This document shows, in pieces, positions 13,046-25,068 of a stretch of DNA of 64,000 bases. Location: the NCBI RefSeq assembly GCF_008831285.2, contig NC_045139.1, positions 3,170,704 through 3,234,703 of the forward strand. Direction: 5' to 3'. A model generated the notes under the pieces. It was not told the DNA's origin. It was given only the letters and a program-made list of their open reading frames with translations, and searched no databases. The stretch comes from Nymphaea colorata. Taxonomy: Eukaryota > Streptophyta > Magnoliopsida > Nymphaeales > Nymphaeaceae. A program made the position numbers and the translations under genes. The stretch's first letter is position 1; each line of letters starts with the position of its first letter.

Positions 13046-14736
13046 TATTTGCTTGTCTTGGATGATTCAGCGAATAGGCCGACTCACCAATTCGGTTGAA
13101 TTGGTTGTGAATCGGGTTAGAAACATTAAAGAATCATTTAAAAAAAATAAATGAAAAATGTTATAAAAATAATTTAATGAAAAAATTCGAAGGCACATTA
13201 AAATGTAATTAACAGTTGAACACGAGGTGCCCTTTGTTCACAAAAATGGAAGAATCCATCCGAATTGCATTGGAGAATGAAGAAACATGCGCCCCTTGAA
13301 CCGAGCACATAATCTAATTGGCTCGTCATAAATTTGATTGGAATGTACTCCCAATTACACAACCAAATATAAATTCCACGTTATGATAGAGGTTAAGGAC
13401 TGCCATATAAAATGCAAGGACATTGTATATATGTTATTTATTTAGAACTGAACCTAAATCCCAACGCAGTCTGATATTTATCTAAAATATGAATCCAAAT
13501 GTAATCAGATGTCGCCTCTTAAATCCAAATCCAATATGTTTTCTTACAGCTATTACTAAGTACGCTGTCAAAAGCAAGTCTTAACTAATCCAATTCACAA
13601 ACTTCTAGTTCAGTCATCCTTCCTGACCGGGAGTGAAAGATGCCGAGAACAAATCACCCTCGAGGGTAATCCCCACATACCCTATTTGAGTAGATTTGTA
13701 TCTAAAATAAATATATTTATCAAAGAAAAATTCGAAATCCAACATTTAAGTTGTCCTTGGTAGTTTCGGATCTTCGATCCGAGACTACATAAAAAAGCGT
13801 GCTTTGAGAGATCCTCAAATTTCAATAACATGAATTTTAAATCCTTGCTACATGTTAAAAAACCACTTACTTAAGGTCAGATAAGAGAGGGGAAGGGGAA
13901 GCTTACTGAGATCCACGGTAAAACAACACAACATGTTATTTATGATACTAAGAAATTCTCATCAACTGAATCCAGATTCAACGGACAGTGCCTTTGAAAT
14001 GGCAGCAAGTTGGCATGAAGATAATACGGACATTTATTGGAGCCTACATTTGTCATAATTCCACCACCTTGGCTGCATAGATTTGTCTCCTGAAAAGCGT
14101 CATTAATGGCTATGTTCTTGATTACCTCTTCTTTTTTTTTTTTTTCTTTTTTTTTTGCCTCGAAGCATACGGAAAGAAGGAAGGAATCCATCATTTCTTG
14201 CATGGCACTCCAATGTTCCTTTTGGCCTTCTCAAGAATGGCGTTTGAAGAGAACCAACTGTGATTCTTGGAGTGATTAGTTTCATTGCAGTGACGTTGTC
14301 CTAAGTGCAGGAGAATCTCTGTTAGGGCACGCGTTTGTTTTATTGCGGATTTAAATCTGCAGTGCTTTGAAACCAATAGGATTTTAGGTCCCCGAATGTA
14401 AGGTTGGACCCCTTTCTCATCCACCTTAAATTCATGGTTTTTTTTTTACATGTAAGTATATGTAAAATTCATGTCATTTTCCTCATATCCTAAAGTTCAT
14501 TTATAAGTGCTTTAGTGCAGCTTCAGCTACCCAACGCAACCTTAATGAAAAAAGGACATGAAATAAATGTCACTGGTCATTTCAAGTCTTTTTTTTTTAA
14601 AGAGCGATTGTCCATTAATCTAAGGGCTAGAAGGAACAAGGGTTTACATGAGCCTATACTGGTCTCAATTCCATCGCCTTGGTCGCATTATTTCATTTAT
14701 TTGCTTGCAAGTTGCAACTTGTGTTAACATCTAGAG

Positions 14737-14740
<4 letters not shown>

Positions 14741-14773
<33 letters not shown>
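14741..14773. repeat. (TA)n microsatellite
   Basis: An uninterrupted run of about 33 bases of AT. Confidence 0.9.
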
Positions 14774-14778
<5 letters not shown>

Positions 14779-15159
14779 GACAAGCATTAACCTAATCCCA
14801 CTTGTTAGCAGGTAGCCGCTGGCCCGTTAATTGAGTTTGAATTTACCAATGCCTTTTGTACTTTCTTCATAAAATATTACATTATGGTGGATCCAATCTT
14901 GCGAAATCGTTCATAATTAATGGTTTTGAACGCAGAAGCAAACTTGGAGTTATCTAGAACTGAGTTCGAATATGATAGGCATGCGCATGGTCTCTACATG
15001 CAAGTTAGATTGTTATTGGATCTCTGATGAAACTTCATCTGGATCTGAATCCAATCACTTCTCATGGATCTAAATAAACAAATTCATGGCTAAGGATCAG
15101 ACAATACCAACCTGTTGGCATCCCTAACAAACTACATTTTTTGTAATCTTTTCCGAGGG

Positions 15160-15555
15160 TTGTATATGAGTTGAGTCGAGCTCGAAGTTGGGCCAACTGC
15201 TGGCTAGTTCCGGCGTTACTCTGACTGAAAAAAACTCGAATTCCAGTTCGGCTTGAAGTTGAGTTCAGCTCCATGAAACATGCTGGTGAGTTGATTAGGA
15301 CTCACGTAACTCGTTCATGTTAAGTTAATGTCTTTTGTTTTTTTAAGTAGTTTAACTGGTCAACTCATTTAACTTATTAATTTCTTTTAACTAATTCAAC
15401 TATGAACGACTATCCAATGGTTAGTACTAGTCGAGTAGAGTCGAGTTTAAATGTATCAAGTTCTTACAAATTTGATTCGTTTAACCTGTCAAGGATAAAT
15501 TTAAACACAAACTTGATTAGTTTGTATGAGCGAGTTATAATGAAGCCCGGGTGAG
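15160..15555. repeat. Decayed GAGCTCG-type hAT relic (copy 3)
   Basis: Words such as GAGTTGAGTCGAGCTCGAAG, TCGAGTAGAGTCGAGTTT and AACTTGATTAGTTTGTATGAGCGAG resemble the elements at 8,975 and 48,556 but are strongly diverged. No terminal repeats are readable. Confidence 0.4.
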
Positions 15556-16395
15556 TCATTTTACTATGTTGACTGAAGGCTACAAAGTTTTTTTTTTTTG
15601 ACATTTTTTTTACTGAAAATTGTGGATTTTATTAGAAAGTTGTAAAAATGTTGGTTTTCTTTAGAATCTGTGGATTTAGGATTGAGATCTCCAAGTCGAA
15701 CTTGGGATTCACGTTTCCGTGTTTTATTGCAATCTAATATCAGACATGAGTTCCAACGTCGAAAAATTATATTAGATCTGAAATACCGTAATATAAAACG
15801 AGGATGGTCGCAGGAGAATCTACTGTGGATTCGGCGAAGAGGGAGGAAAGTGGTGGGAGAGAGCGGCAGAGTAGGGTTGAGAAGAGACAGAGGCGCATTG
15901 AATAGTGTGAGGACGACCAGAGCCCCCGGTTTCCAATGCCCTCTTCCTCTTCCTCTCACCCCCTTCTCTCTCCCCTCTTCTGAGTTGTCGCATCAACGTC
16001 TCTTTTGTCCATTTCGAATTCCCAGAGCCCTCAAATTTTGAAGGCTTAACTCAGGGGGGGGCCAGAAGCCCACCCACTCTCTCTCTCTCTCTCTTTTTCT
16101 CTGTAAAAATTCATTTCTGACGTCCCTTCCCTCTCGAACACGTGTATGTCACCATCTTTCCCCTTCTCCTTTTCTCCCTCTGCTCAGGCTTGCACCAAAT
16201 TGCTACCTTCTCTCTCCTGACCATCTCTCTCCTGCCCATGTCCTGCTGCTGTTTTTTTGCCCTTTCAACCCCACTACCGTCTGTCTGCCCGTGCTCCCTC
16301 TCGTCTGTCGTGTTTTATCTGCTCATCCCGTGCCACCAATCTCTCTCCCTCCCTCCCTCCCTCCCTCGTTTGCAATGTTCCGGGGACCTTTCAGA

Positions 16396-16440
<45 letters not shown>
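16396..16440. repeat. (CT)n(CA)n compound microsatellite
   Basis: A CT run passes directly into a CA run. A separate CT run lies at about 16,076-16,094. Confidence 0.85.
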
Positions 16441-16443
<3 letters not shown>

Positions 16444-16752
16444 AAAGAGAACCATTTCGGGGAAAGTGATCTGGTTCAATTATTTTTGTTCATGGTCCTC
16501 TGGTACTGGTTTTAGGTTCTTCAGATTTCAAGTCTCTTCGTGGTAGCTGATTTATATTGCGTACTTGTTTGAGTTAACCACTTTTACACATTGAGTGTTT
16601 CGTCTTGACTAGTTCCTCTTGGTTTCCTATTCGATGGAGCTCGCTGTCTGTGTGTTTTGTATATTTCTCTCGAAGCTCCGTGAACATGTTTAGTTTGTTT
16701 GACAGCCTTTCCTTACTGGTTGAATATGGCTACGGAAACTTGGGTGCATATT

Positions 16753-17075
16753 CATGGTAGCTTTCAGATCCGCAGTTTCTTTCTTCATTCGGAATAGATC
16801 TAATCCACCACGTACCATTTTGGTACCTTTCAAATCGACAGTTTCTTATCTCGTCCAAGATAGATTCTATCTACCAATTTTTTTCAATTCCTTGCTTTTT
16901 AACCCATGGTAGCTTTCAAATCTACAGTTTCTTTCTTCCATAGTAGATTTAAACATCCACCATGTTTCTAAATCTTTACCTTTTGGTCCTGTTAACATTC
17001 AATTTCACCGTTTCATTCTTCATCCAAAATAGATTTAGTCCACCACCATTTTTTCAAATCTTCATATTTTTCTAT
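16753..17075 (+). repeat. Four diverged ~80-bp tandem repeats
   Basis: Units start near 16,753, 16,830, 16,912 and 16,990. Each carries, in order, (T/G)GTA(G/C)CTTTCA(G/A)ATC or its variant, CAGTTTCTT, CATCC/CGTCC-(A/G)A(A/G)ATAGAT and (T/C)CCACCA. Unit similarity is visible by eye but modest. The array lies inside the possible transcription unit and has no open frame. Confidence 0.6.
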
Positions 17076-18095
17076 CATGGGCATCGTCCTTCTTAGACTT
17101 CTATTAGACTGCGGTCCCAATCCATACTTGTCCGCACTTGTGTTGTTCTTGTTTTGTCGTCAATGTTTAGATGTCAATATTGTGCTTCATTTCCACTATT
17201 TTGGTCTCACCTTTTATATTTAATCTTCAGTCCCACATCCAAATTCATGAAGTTCATCCGGCGACTCTTTCTTTCCTTTGTATGTTGTATTCCTGAATCT
17301 TGAGAAAGTTTTTGCGTCATTATCTCTTAACTATTTATTATATATTTCAAGGAGTCAATGTAATGTGAATCCTTGTGATTTCTTATTGGTTTTCCAGGGT
17401 TGATGAGTGGAGCTCCTTTAGATTCAAAACAGGTTCCTGCTGAACATATAGAGCTGCTGAGTTATGGATACCACTGTCCTATCCTTTGGCGAGAAGGCCC
17501 GGATAGGCTTGTGGTTTGCATGACACGGGAGCTGCATTGTTCATGCTTCAACCTCATTTGGATTGAAGGGAGCTCTGCTCTTAAATCTTCTCTCTACGGC
17601 CACCATCTGTTCTCGACCACGGTCTTGATCTTTTAGGTTTCCGCTGTGATCAACGCGGTCGTGAGTTTGATCGCGAACGCCTATTCTTTGAAGGTTTTGA
17701 GCCTTTCTCCGAAGAGGACAGTAGTTGCTCTAATTCAAGATACAACAGTACTGATTGGATGCATTTCACTGGTATGTGCTTCGTCGCTTTCGTGAGCAAG
17801 TACTAGACTTCTAGTACAGTGAAGAGTTTTCACTAGATTTGGTTGTGTATATATATCTGCAACTTTGATCTCTTTTGAAAACTGCAATATAAAGTAGATC
17901 AGCACCAGTACATGGACCTTTATAAACTGCAATATAAAGCTGCGGTGCCGGTACATGGTTAACTGTACCGTATTGTTGCCCCAGTCTGTTTTTTATTTAA
18001 ATTAGACGTAGCTGCTGTTATTTCGTTTAGGGCTTCTCGCCGCATCTAATGATATTTATTAGTCTTTCTTTCTTGTGACTTGTGAGTACTTTCAT

Positions 18096-18097
<2 letters not shown>

Positions 18098-18136
<39 letters not shown>
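18098..18136. repeat. (GA)n microsatellite
   Basis: An AG dinucleotide run of about 38 bases. Confidence 0.9.
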
Positions 18137-18138
<2 letters not shown>

Positions 18139-18845
18139 GAAAAAGAACTATAGTAAAGGAGACAGCATCCAAAGAAGAGAAATGGATGCAGAAGAGTTAC
18201 AAATTAACACAACAAAGAGATGAGAGAGATAGATAGAGAGACATTCGGGCTGGAGATTTCATGCTGTTTTGCTAAGTAAATGCTTTGGGTTTATAAAAAC
18301 GTTGAGTAACCATATTTAAGTCAGCTAAAACTATTATACACCTAGCTATGTCACATGAGCGTAGTTGCTTGCACCGCAGCTTCCAAGGACCTGTTGTAAG
18401 TGTTGCAAGAAGGAACCTACATGTATGAATTTAAATAAACTATGTTTTTTCGATTTAGAGTGCACAGTTCAAAATATCAACATCAACCCCCACAGGCCAC
18501 AGTGCACGTCTGTTCTTCACCTGCACTCTGTATACTCCCGACCCCTTTAGCATCCTTTTGTTGGATCCATGTGAGATGTATAATTATATAATGGGGGCTT
18601 CAGCTCAGATCACTCTATATAATCTCATTCTTTTTGTTTTTTGCTAAATGTTTTCACAGATCGTTGCCAGCAGCCAGAAGATGGATTCAGATCACGCCAG
18701 TATCAAAACATATTTTTTGGTGCATTGTACAGAACTTTGGTGGTGATTTGTATCTTAGGTCTCAATCTGCAGAGGATTGAATATCTAATGCGGAAAGTCC
18801 TGGTTTATCGCTGTTTCTTCAGTACTGATTTCTGCCTTTGATCTC

Positions 18846-19435
18846 GCCCTCTTGTATACCATTGAAATTGTGTATTCCATGAGCTGCATCTGTCTCACGT
18901 AGTCTATATATTAATGGTGCGGAGATGATTATATTGAGGTTGGAGGAATTGTTACGTTAGGAGGTGTAGTTAGAATTGATGGTGTGAGCTTGTTGCAACA
19001 GAAGTTCCTGGTTGTGAAGAAGCACGTGTGTCGCTTGTAGTAATCAAATTGGAATTCTCAGTGTACGTATATGTTTGCTTGAAAATTCTTGACGGGTTTA
19101 GTTTCATTGTTTTTAATTGATTAGTACGTCATCCTTTGAAGACTTTATGTGATTGTAACATTATCAGTGCATGTGCACCTTTGTTGTGGACAGTAGTTTG
19201 TCTTATTATCTTATTATGTATATATGATTGTTCTTTCATGTTATAAGCTTTGTTTTTCGAGTTTTGACTGAGCTAGTTGCATTTGAAATCATGTTTTGAA
19301 CATGGTTTTTTGTTGACTTGTATTTCTGAAAGAGATTTTAGTGTTAGCCAATAAACAGTCGGTGAATCGGAGTGTATATGTTGTTTAAAATAACTAATGT
19401 ATTGTTTTTCACTTGATCAAAACCTTTTCAGTCAT

Positions 19436-19471
<36 letters not shown>

Positions 19472-22400
19472 ATCTCTTGCTATTTTTATTCTCAAAGGAA
19501 AATGGTCTTTTGTATTTGTGAATTTTTATTTCATAAAGAGACGCTGTTTGGCCTGGGATGATAACAATCGATTTCTCGAACAACGCGTAATATGTTCTCT
19601 ACTCGTTTCTTTTTCTTTTTTCGTCTGTCATTTTGGTTGCTCTGCTCATCACTCTCCATCATTGCGAACGTTTTTCCAGTAATCCGCAGCTTTGCCATTA
19701 GAAAAAAAAAAAACTTCTCTCTCTTATCGTTCAGCTCTCTCCGGAAAGATGTGCCGTGAATTTAGTGGTTGTCCTGTTTACTCCCCTTGCGGTATGACCA
19801 CTCGATCGTAGTTTTCTTCTTCTGTTCGCTTTTTAACCAAACTCTTGATTCTGTGGAGCCTGTACGCCCCTTTGAAACGCGCCGGCTCGTCCCCATTCCT
19901 CCATGCTTTGTTCATTCTATGTCAAGGTCTGAGAATGTTTCGCCCGGACCTCCTAGATTTGAGATACATGCCTTTGAAATGTTTCTTCTCCTCCACATCT
20001 TCCTCCTCCATGCTTTTCTCATTCTATGTCAAGGTCTGAGAGTGTTTCGCTCGGACCTCCTAACTGTAAGGAACTCTGTCGTCTATTTATTACGGTCGTC
20101 GGCGGTTGTGTGTATTTATTACGTTCGTCGGCGGTTGTGTGTAGAAGACCGAGTAAACAGAGACGTGCCTCCATCATTCCTGTCGAATGAATGTCAAGTC
20201 GAGGTTCGTATTTGTAAGAACAGAAATAGAGACGTGCCTCTACTCTAACCGGCTACTCTACGCCTCTTACACAAAAAATGTTGCATCTTATCTTTTGTTT
20301 TTAATTTAGATGATCTTTCATACTCATTTTCTTTTTTCTCTTGGCTCACGGTAAAAATGGCCTGGTTCTGTGGCTTTTGCAGCTATCATGGTCGTTTCCC
20401 CTTGTCCTTTTCATCGAGAAGCTTTTCCTATTCCCGTTTCATCAATGGACTATGGACTCTTAGACTCATATGAAATTTTATGTTTCGATTCTTGTTAAAA
20501 TTCCCTTGGACCTTTGCAACAAAAAGTTTCTAGCTCCCCACCCCTGGTTACTAGGCAGCTATGGAGCCATTTAGCTTCGCCGCTAGTAGTCTTTTGGGTC
20601 ACCAAATAGAAGCATGTTTGATATCAAAATAAAAAATTAATTAATGGGACATGAATTAGCAAATAGGTTAACGTCTATTCTATCATTTTTTAATGAAACA
20701 TAAGGAGTTTCTAATTTTCATCAGACATAACTTTTTATCTTTCAACAAAATGAATTGACATCACTTTTATTTTTTGAAGAGACATGTCCTTTTATCTATT
20801 TTTCATCTGTTTCTTGATATTCATAATTTTAGAATGTTTCTTAAGATCCATAATTTCAGACTGGGCATTTTCAGGAAAACGTGGGCAAGTTTTGGTTTAT
20901 ATCTAACCCAAGGTTTTCTCACCTGGGTGCCTCTTTGAAATATAAAGTTCGTCCTTGTTAGTGAATTTTGCACTTTGTTTTTGTGTTTTCAACTCATTGG
21001 TTTCTTCGGGCGATTTGGTTGCAACAGCATTTAACTCTTTAACTTGTATTTGACTTGGTAGTCAGTTGAAGTTGGTATATCACTTTGAATCTCAATGTTT
21101 CAATAATAAATTAAATTTGAAGGATATTGTTAATCTAGTTTCCTTCTAATTAAAATTAAACTAATCGGTTCATCTGGATTCAAAAATGATTTATGGACAT
21201 GGTCTTTCCGAGCCTAGTTCTACTCCTTGTGAACTTTTACTGAAGTATAATGATCAAAGAAGGCGAAGAGCAAGAAGTGATGAAGAACACTTTTGAGGGA
21301 CGGGTCACACATGACCAGGGTTGGACGACACTAAAATTATGTTAGGAGTATGATTTATATTGTCAAAACAAGGCTCTTTCTTTTGACTAGCTATGGTGCA
21401 TAACTGGGATTATGTATCCTACGTTTGTGTCTCATAATGTGTAGTTTGATGCCATGAAAAATTTTGCAGTAACGAGCAAGAGCTCCACCTACATTAGCTA
21501 TGAAAGATGGATTCAAAGACCTTTAGGTTGCGTTTGCTTACTGCAGATCTCAGATCCGTGGTGGTTTCAGATCACTGCACATTTGAAATTAGCACAAAAA
21601 TCTGACTTCAAATCCACATTTTTACATTAAAGTGTGGATTTGAAATCCATATTTGGGGTAGAAGCTGAAATACACAGTTTAATACATATGTGTACTTCAG
21701 CTATCACATATTTGAGATTCCCTCGGATTTGTAGGGAATCAAACACCCTAACTTGTGCACGGCTTTAAGGCTAGCCAAAAACTGTTGCTGTCTTTTTCTT
21801 TCTTTTTTCTTTTTCTTTTTTTTTTCCTTATGCAAAAAGATAAGGATACAAAAGCCCATGATCTAAAATCCCTAAAACTTGAAAACCGTGAATCTTAAAT
21901 TTGACCGTCCTCTCTCTGATCTTAAATCTTACTTAAAGGTCAATAATGATCTTAAATGTGTATTTTTAGATCTGACCTCGGCCTATTAATTCAATGAACC
22001 ATGAATTTTACACTGAACCTTTTGCTACATTTGATATGGAGTAATCAGACGTCCCTAAATAATCAGACACCCCTAAATAGGGATCTCAATAGATCACATT
22101 CAAATCAAATATATTCTTAACTCTATCTGCTTTTTCTCGCATATTCACATATTGAGACTCTAATTCAGATTCCACTACAAACGAAAAAAGTCATATCTGA
22201 ATCCAGATCTGAAATCCAATTTCATGATCTAAATCTCATTTTTATATTTATTTCCACATCTGAATCTGAATTTTGAAACAAATCCAGTCTATTTTCAAAA
22301 TGTAAGGGCATTAGATATAAGACACTTATAAGATATTTATGACTTGTGCTTGTTCTGAAAAACTATCGAGGAATCTGCTAAATGCATGCATTTCGATCTG

Positions 22401-22981
22401 AAAACCATCCGAGATTTACTACTGCTTGATATGCATACTTTTTGCCTCAAGGCTGAAGTGATGGTGAGACTTTTCATCGCGGGACAAAAGATTTCACATC
22501 AGATTCACTGAGATTGACCTTTATTTTGTTGGGTACTTTTCTACAATTTAACAACATAATTTACTTTGGCATCAGAACATATATTGGTAACATAGCATGT
22601 AAGTTTCTTTATGTATCATAAATATGCAAAATATAAATTACGTACTTTATAAATATAGATGACATGTGTATAAAAAGAGTGTAGTATACACACAAAACAT
22701 GCATATATTATAATATGTGTGAACTAGGTAGAATCTATATTAGTACATGTCCATCATAAACAGGTATTTTAACGAGCTGGGATCCCCTGAGAGGAGTTAG
22801 ATTATGGGATTCTGTATTCGAAATATGCTCAATTTTAGGAGGACTAATTTAACAAAAGCTTGTCCAAGCTTCAAATTCATCTATTCAGCCAAGCCAGACA
22901 TTCAAATGGGACCGAAAGAAGTTCAAAGTAAAGCGTATGTTTCAATTAAAATTCTTACATTTCAGTGCCTTTTCTACATAA
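18846..22981. other. Gene-free intergenic stretch
   Basis: Apart from the short duplications near 20 kb and an AT/GT microsatellite at about 19,435-19,470, this is AT-rich DNA without a supported gene. A block at about 21,532-21,752 begins TTAGGTTGCGTTTG and ends CAAACACCCTAA, which are roughly inverted. It may be a Tourist-like MITE, but the flanking triplets do not form a direct duplication. Confidence 0.5.
19902..20141 (+). repeat. Nested short tandem duplications
   Basis: A block including TCATTCTATGTCAAGGTCTG and CGGACCTCCTA occurs at 19,902-19,955 and again at 20,009-20,062 (period 107). It is followed by a 29 bp unit containing TCGTCGGCGGTTGTGTG, present at 20,084-20,112 and 20,113-20,141. 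The 159-codon frame that spans them has no recognisable domain and I do not call it a gene. Confidence 0.7.
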
Positions 22982-24142
22982 GGCCCCGTTTGATTGTCGG
23001 GAAAAATTTTTGCCCGTTAGGGCTGCTCTTCTTCGACTCTCTGCGGCTGCGTTCCTCTTCGACCGCTCGCCGTGCTCTCTACCACCACCGCCGCTCAACT
23101 CCAGCCTTCGCTCCTTTACAACCATCATCGCCTACACGAAGGTTCGTACTCTCTCTCTCTCCCTCTCCCCCACCATCGCCCTTTGTCTGCGCGAGAGGCG
23201 ACGTCTCCGTCGAAGGGCGACTGCTCTGTTGTGGTATTCCAACTTCACCGGCTTGACCATCACCTGATTTGGGTATTTTTCCAGTTGAAGCATCATATTT
23301 TCTTCTTATTGTTCGAGTAATTTCATTACCGTGATGCTTGACAATCCAAATCAACTCGTTTATCCAAATGTTTGCGATCTTCTTCTTCGGGATGAACTAG
23401 GAACAGAGAGATGCATGGATGCATAAACAAGTTCCTTTTCGTACAGAAGTTTTCTGATTTTACATCGTTGTAGCAGTAGAGAGTGCATTTCGCGTTTCTT
23501 CTGTTGGAGAAGAAGGGGGTCGTTTGATTATTAGATGTTATCTTCAACCATGAGATTCTAAATTAAATTGATAACATATTTTCTTCATTTTCCTGTTTCT
23601 TTTTCCAGGATTGGTTCTGTTTTTCTGACTATGGTGTTAACAAATGTCTCTGTTTTCATCTGGTTTTGCAGACAAGCCTATTGCTTATCTCAGTCGGTAT
23701 TTAATGGCTTTTGTATAGTTAGAAAAAATACCGAAATAAGTGGCAACTACTGGTATTATTGGAATGTATCATGTTTTTTTCAGCGTTTTTTTCTTGAGAT
23801 CATTGATTTTCATTTCCTATGTAATGCATCTATATGAAACACATACTGAATGTATACATGCATATGGGATGAAGCTCTTGGTGACATATTTATTCTAATT
23901 GTTTGTTAGAATTTATCTATGTGCATACTGCATACATGCACAAATGCGTGCACAGTTTTTATATAGTGCAGACAGTATTTCTGTTTACAGGACTCAGCAG
24001 TCATGCTAAACATTCAGATGATCTGGCTGTGTCTTGTCACTTGTCAGCTATTCTGGTGGTTTTTTTGGAATGTATATGTGTTCTACTAAACTTCATTGCC
24101 TTCTTCTTATTTTCTCCATTATCTGTTGTGTAATTTCTGCAG

Positions 24143-24531
24143 GGAACTGCTTCTGTGGTTCTTGCTGCGCTTATTGCGGCACTAAAATTAGTTAGCAGAT
24201 CCCTAGCTGAGCAGACCTTTCTCCTCCTTGGTACTGTTAAGGTAAGTTGAAATTTAAATTTATATCCAATGACATTTCCGTTGATATGTAGTTCATATCA
24301 AATGGTGATGGGAAGGTATCTATGTTTCTTTTGCTTTTTGTTGCCTTCCATGTGAAGAACCTGATACTATTAAGTCTTTTTATCAATAGTTCAATCTGTA
24401 ACTTCACGAACTGTAATTTGTTAATACTTTTCTGATTTAAAGCTGTCATTTTATCTTATCAACTTTGTTTTCATCACTTGCAGGCTGGGACTGGCACTGC
24501 AGAGCTGATTGTTCTTGGGATATCAGGACAG
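24143..24531 (+). pseudogene. Captured NADP-malic enzyme exon fragment
   Basis: Two in-frame exons encode part of the NAD(P)-binding region of plant NADP-malic enzyme. Exon 24,143-24,241 (33 codons) reads GTASVVLAALIAALKLV and continues to FLLLGTVK. Exon 24,484-24,531 (16 codons) reads AGTGTAELIVLGISGQ. Both have AG acceptors (TTTCTGCAG, CACTTGCAG) and GT donors (GTAAGT, GTATCC), so intron structure was copied with them. In functional enzymes the junction normally reads GAGEAGTG, the dinucleotide-binding glycine motif. Here it is GTVKAGTG, with a glycine and the acidic residue lost. No other malic enzyme exon is visible on either side, so this cannot be a working gene. It lies inside the PIF-like element and was probably carried there as a DNA copy, since introns are present. 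Confidence 0.8.
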
Positions 24532-25034
24532 GTATCCTTGATCCGCATGTTTATCAGTTGAACTGATCTTCTGATAATTACCGAGTTTTGAATTTTGACG
24601 TCTAAAATCACATGTCAGATTCTCTTTCAGACCAAAGGTTGGATAGTCCCAAAAAGTTTGATCGTCTCAAAAATCTGCTGACCTTGTTATTAAATCATGT
24701 GAAGAAATGGCCCGACTAGCTCACCAACCTTGAACTATAGGTTATATCATGTTACAAATGTTTAAGCTATAAATTAGTAGCACATAGCTTATTGTGTTAT
24801 CTGCTATAGTATGTTAGAAGTTGATTTTTCTTATATACTACTCTGTTTCTTACACAAATTAGCTGGTCACAATTTGTAAATAATTACCATGTTATTTGGA
24901 TGCCCCATTAAAAATGCGAGTGTACCCACGTGAAAATGGAGGAGAACAAAAAAACCACATCTTCCAACAGTCACCTAAAAAGTCTTTCATTTATTTTACC
25001 CTGTGCACTAAACACAGCTAATTTTACCCTGCAA

Positions 25035-25068
25035 AAATCTACCCTCCCATTAAACAGGGCCTCTCTTT
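25035..25068 (+). repeat. Internal duplicate of the element's right end
   Basis: CCCATTAAACAGGGCCTC closely resembles the true right end CCATCAAACAGGGCCTAA about 97 bases further on. It may be a terminal duplication or the end of a second, nested element. Confidence 0.5.

Larger units (their letters stand above)
9676..15159. other. Gene-free intergenic stretch with simple repeats
   Basis: No frame here looks like a real gene. It contains short CA/TA tracts (about 12,355-12,388), a GTGTGTGT tract near 12,018, a palindrome-type repeat at 12,926, a short perfect hairpin near 13,761, poly-T tracts near 14,131-14,155 and a TA microsatellite at 14,741. The remainder is AT-rich without recognisable features. 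Confidence 0.55.
15900..18845 (+). other. Possible non-coding or cryptic transcription unit
   Basis: A GC-richer, pyrimidine-rich leader-like block (about 15,900-16,540, with CT and CA microsatellites) is followed by intron-like T-rich DNA and then by two compact GC-richer blocks. One, after TTTTCCAG at 17,398, opens a 78-codon frame starting MMSGAPLDSK. The next, after CTTTTAG at 17,636, has a 63-codon frame containing FDRERLFFEGFEPFSEEDSS and ending at 17,806. Neither frame matches a family I recognise, and no single joined reading frame emerges. It could be a long non-coding RNA, a decayed gene or captured sequence. The plus-strand 134-codon frame at 16,142 is mainly microsatellite translation and is not a gene. 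Confidence 0.3.

Noticed and set aside
15564-16041. 131- and 123-codon frames on opposite strands
   Set aside because: The two frames overlap each other in a CT-rich block and neither has domain-like sequence. I treat the block as leader or non-coding.
16142-16546. 134-codon frame
   Set aside because: Much of it translates CT, CCCT and CA microsatellites (SLSLSHTHTHTH), so it is not protein-like.
19769-20248. 159-codon frame
   Set aside because: It spans two tandem DNA duplications and has no recognisable domain, leader or splice context.
22804-23256. 150-codon frame crossing the left end of the capture element
   Set aside because: It runs across a transposon boundary, so its two halves have different origins and no single gene is likely.
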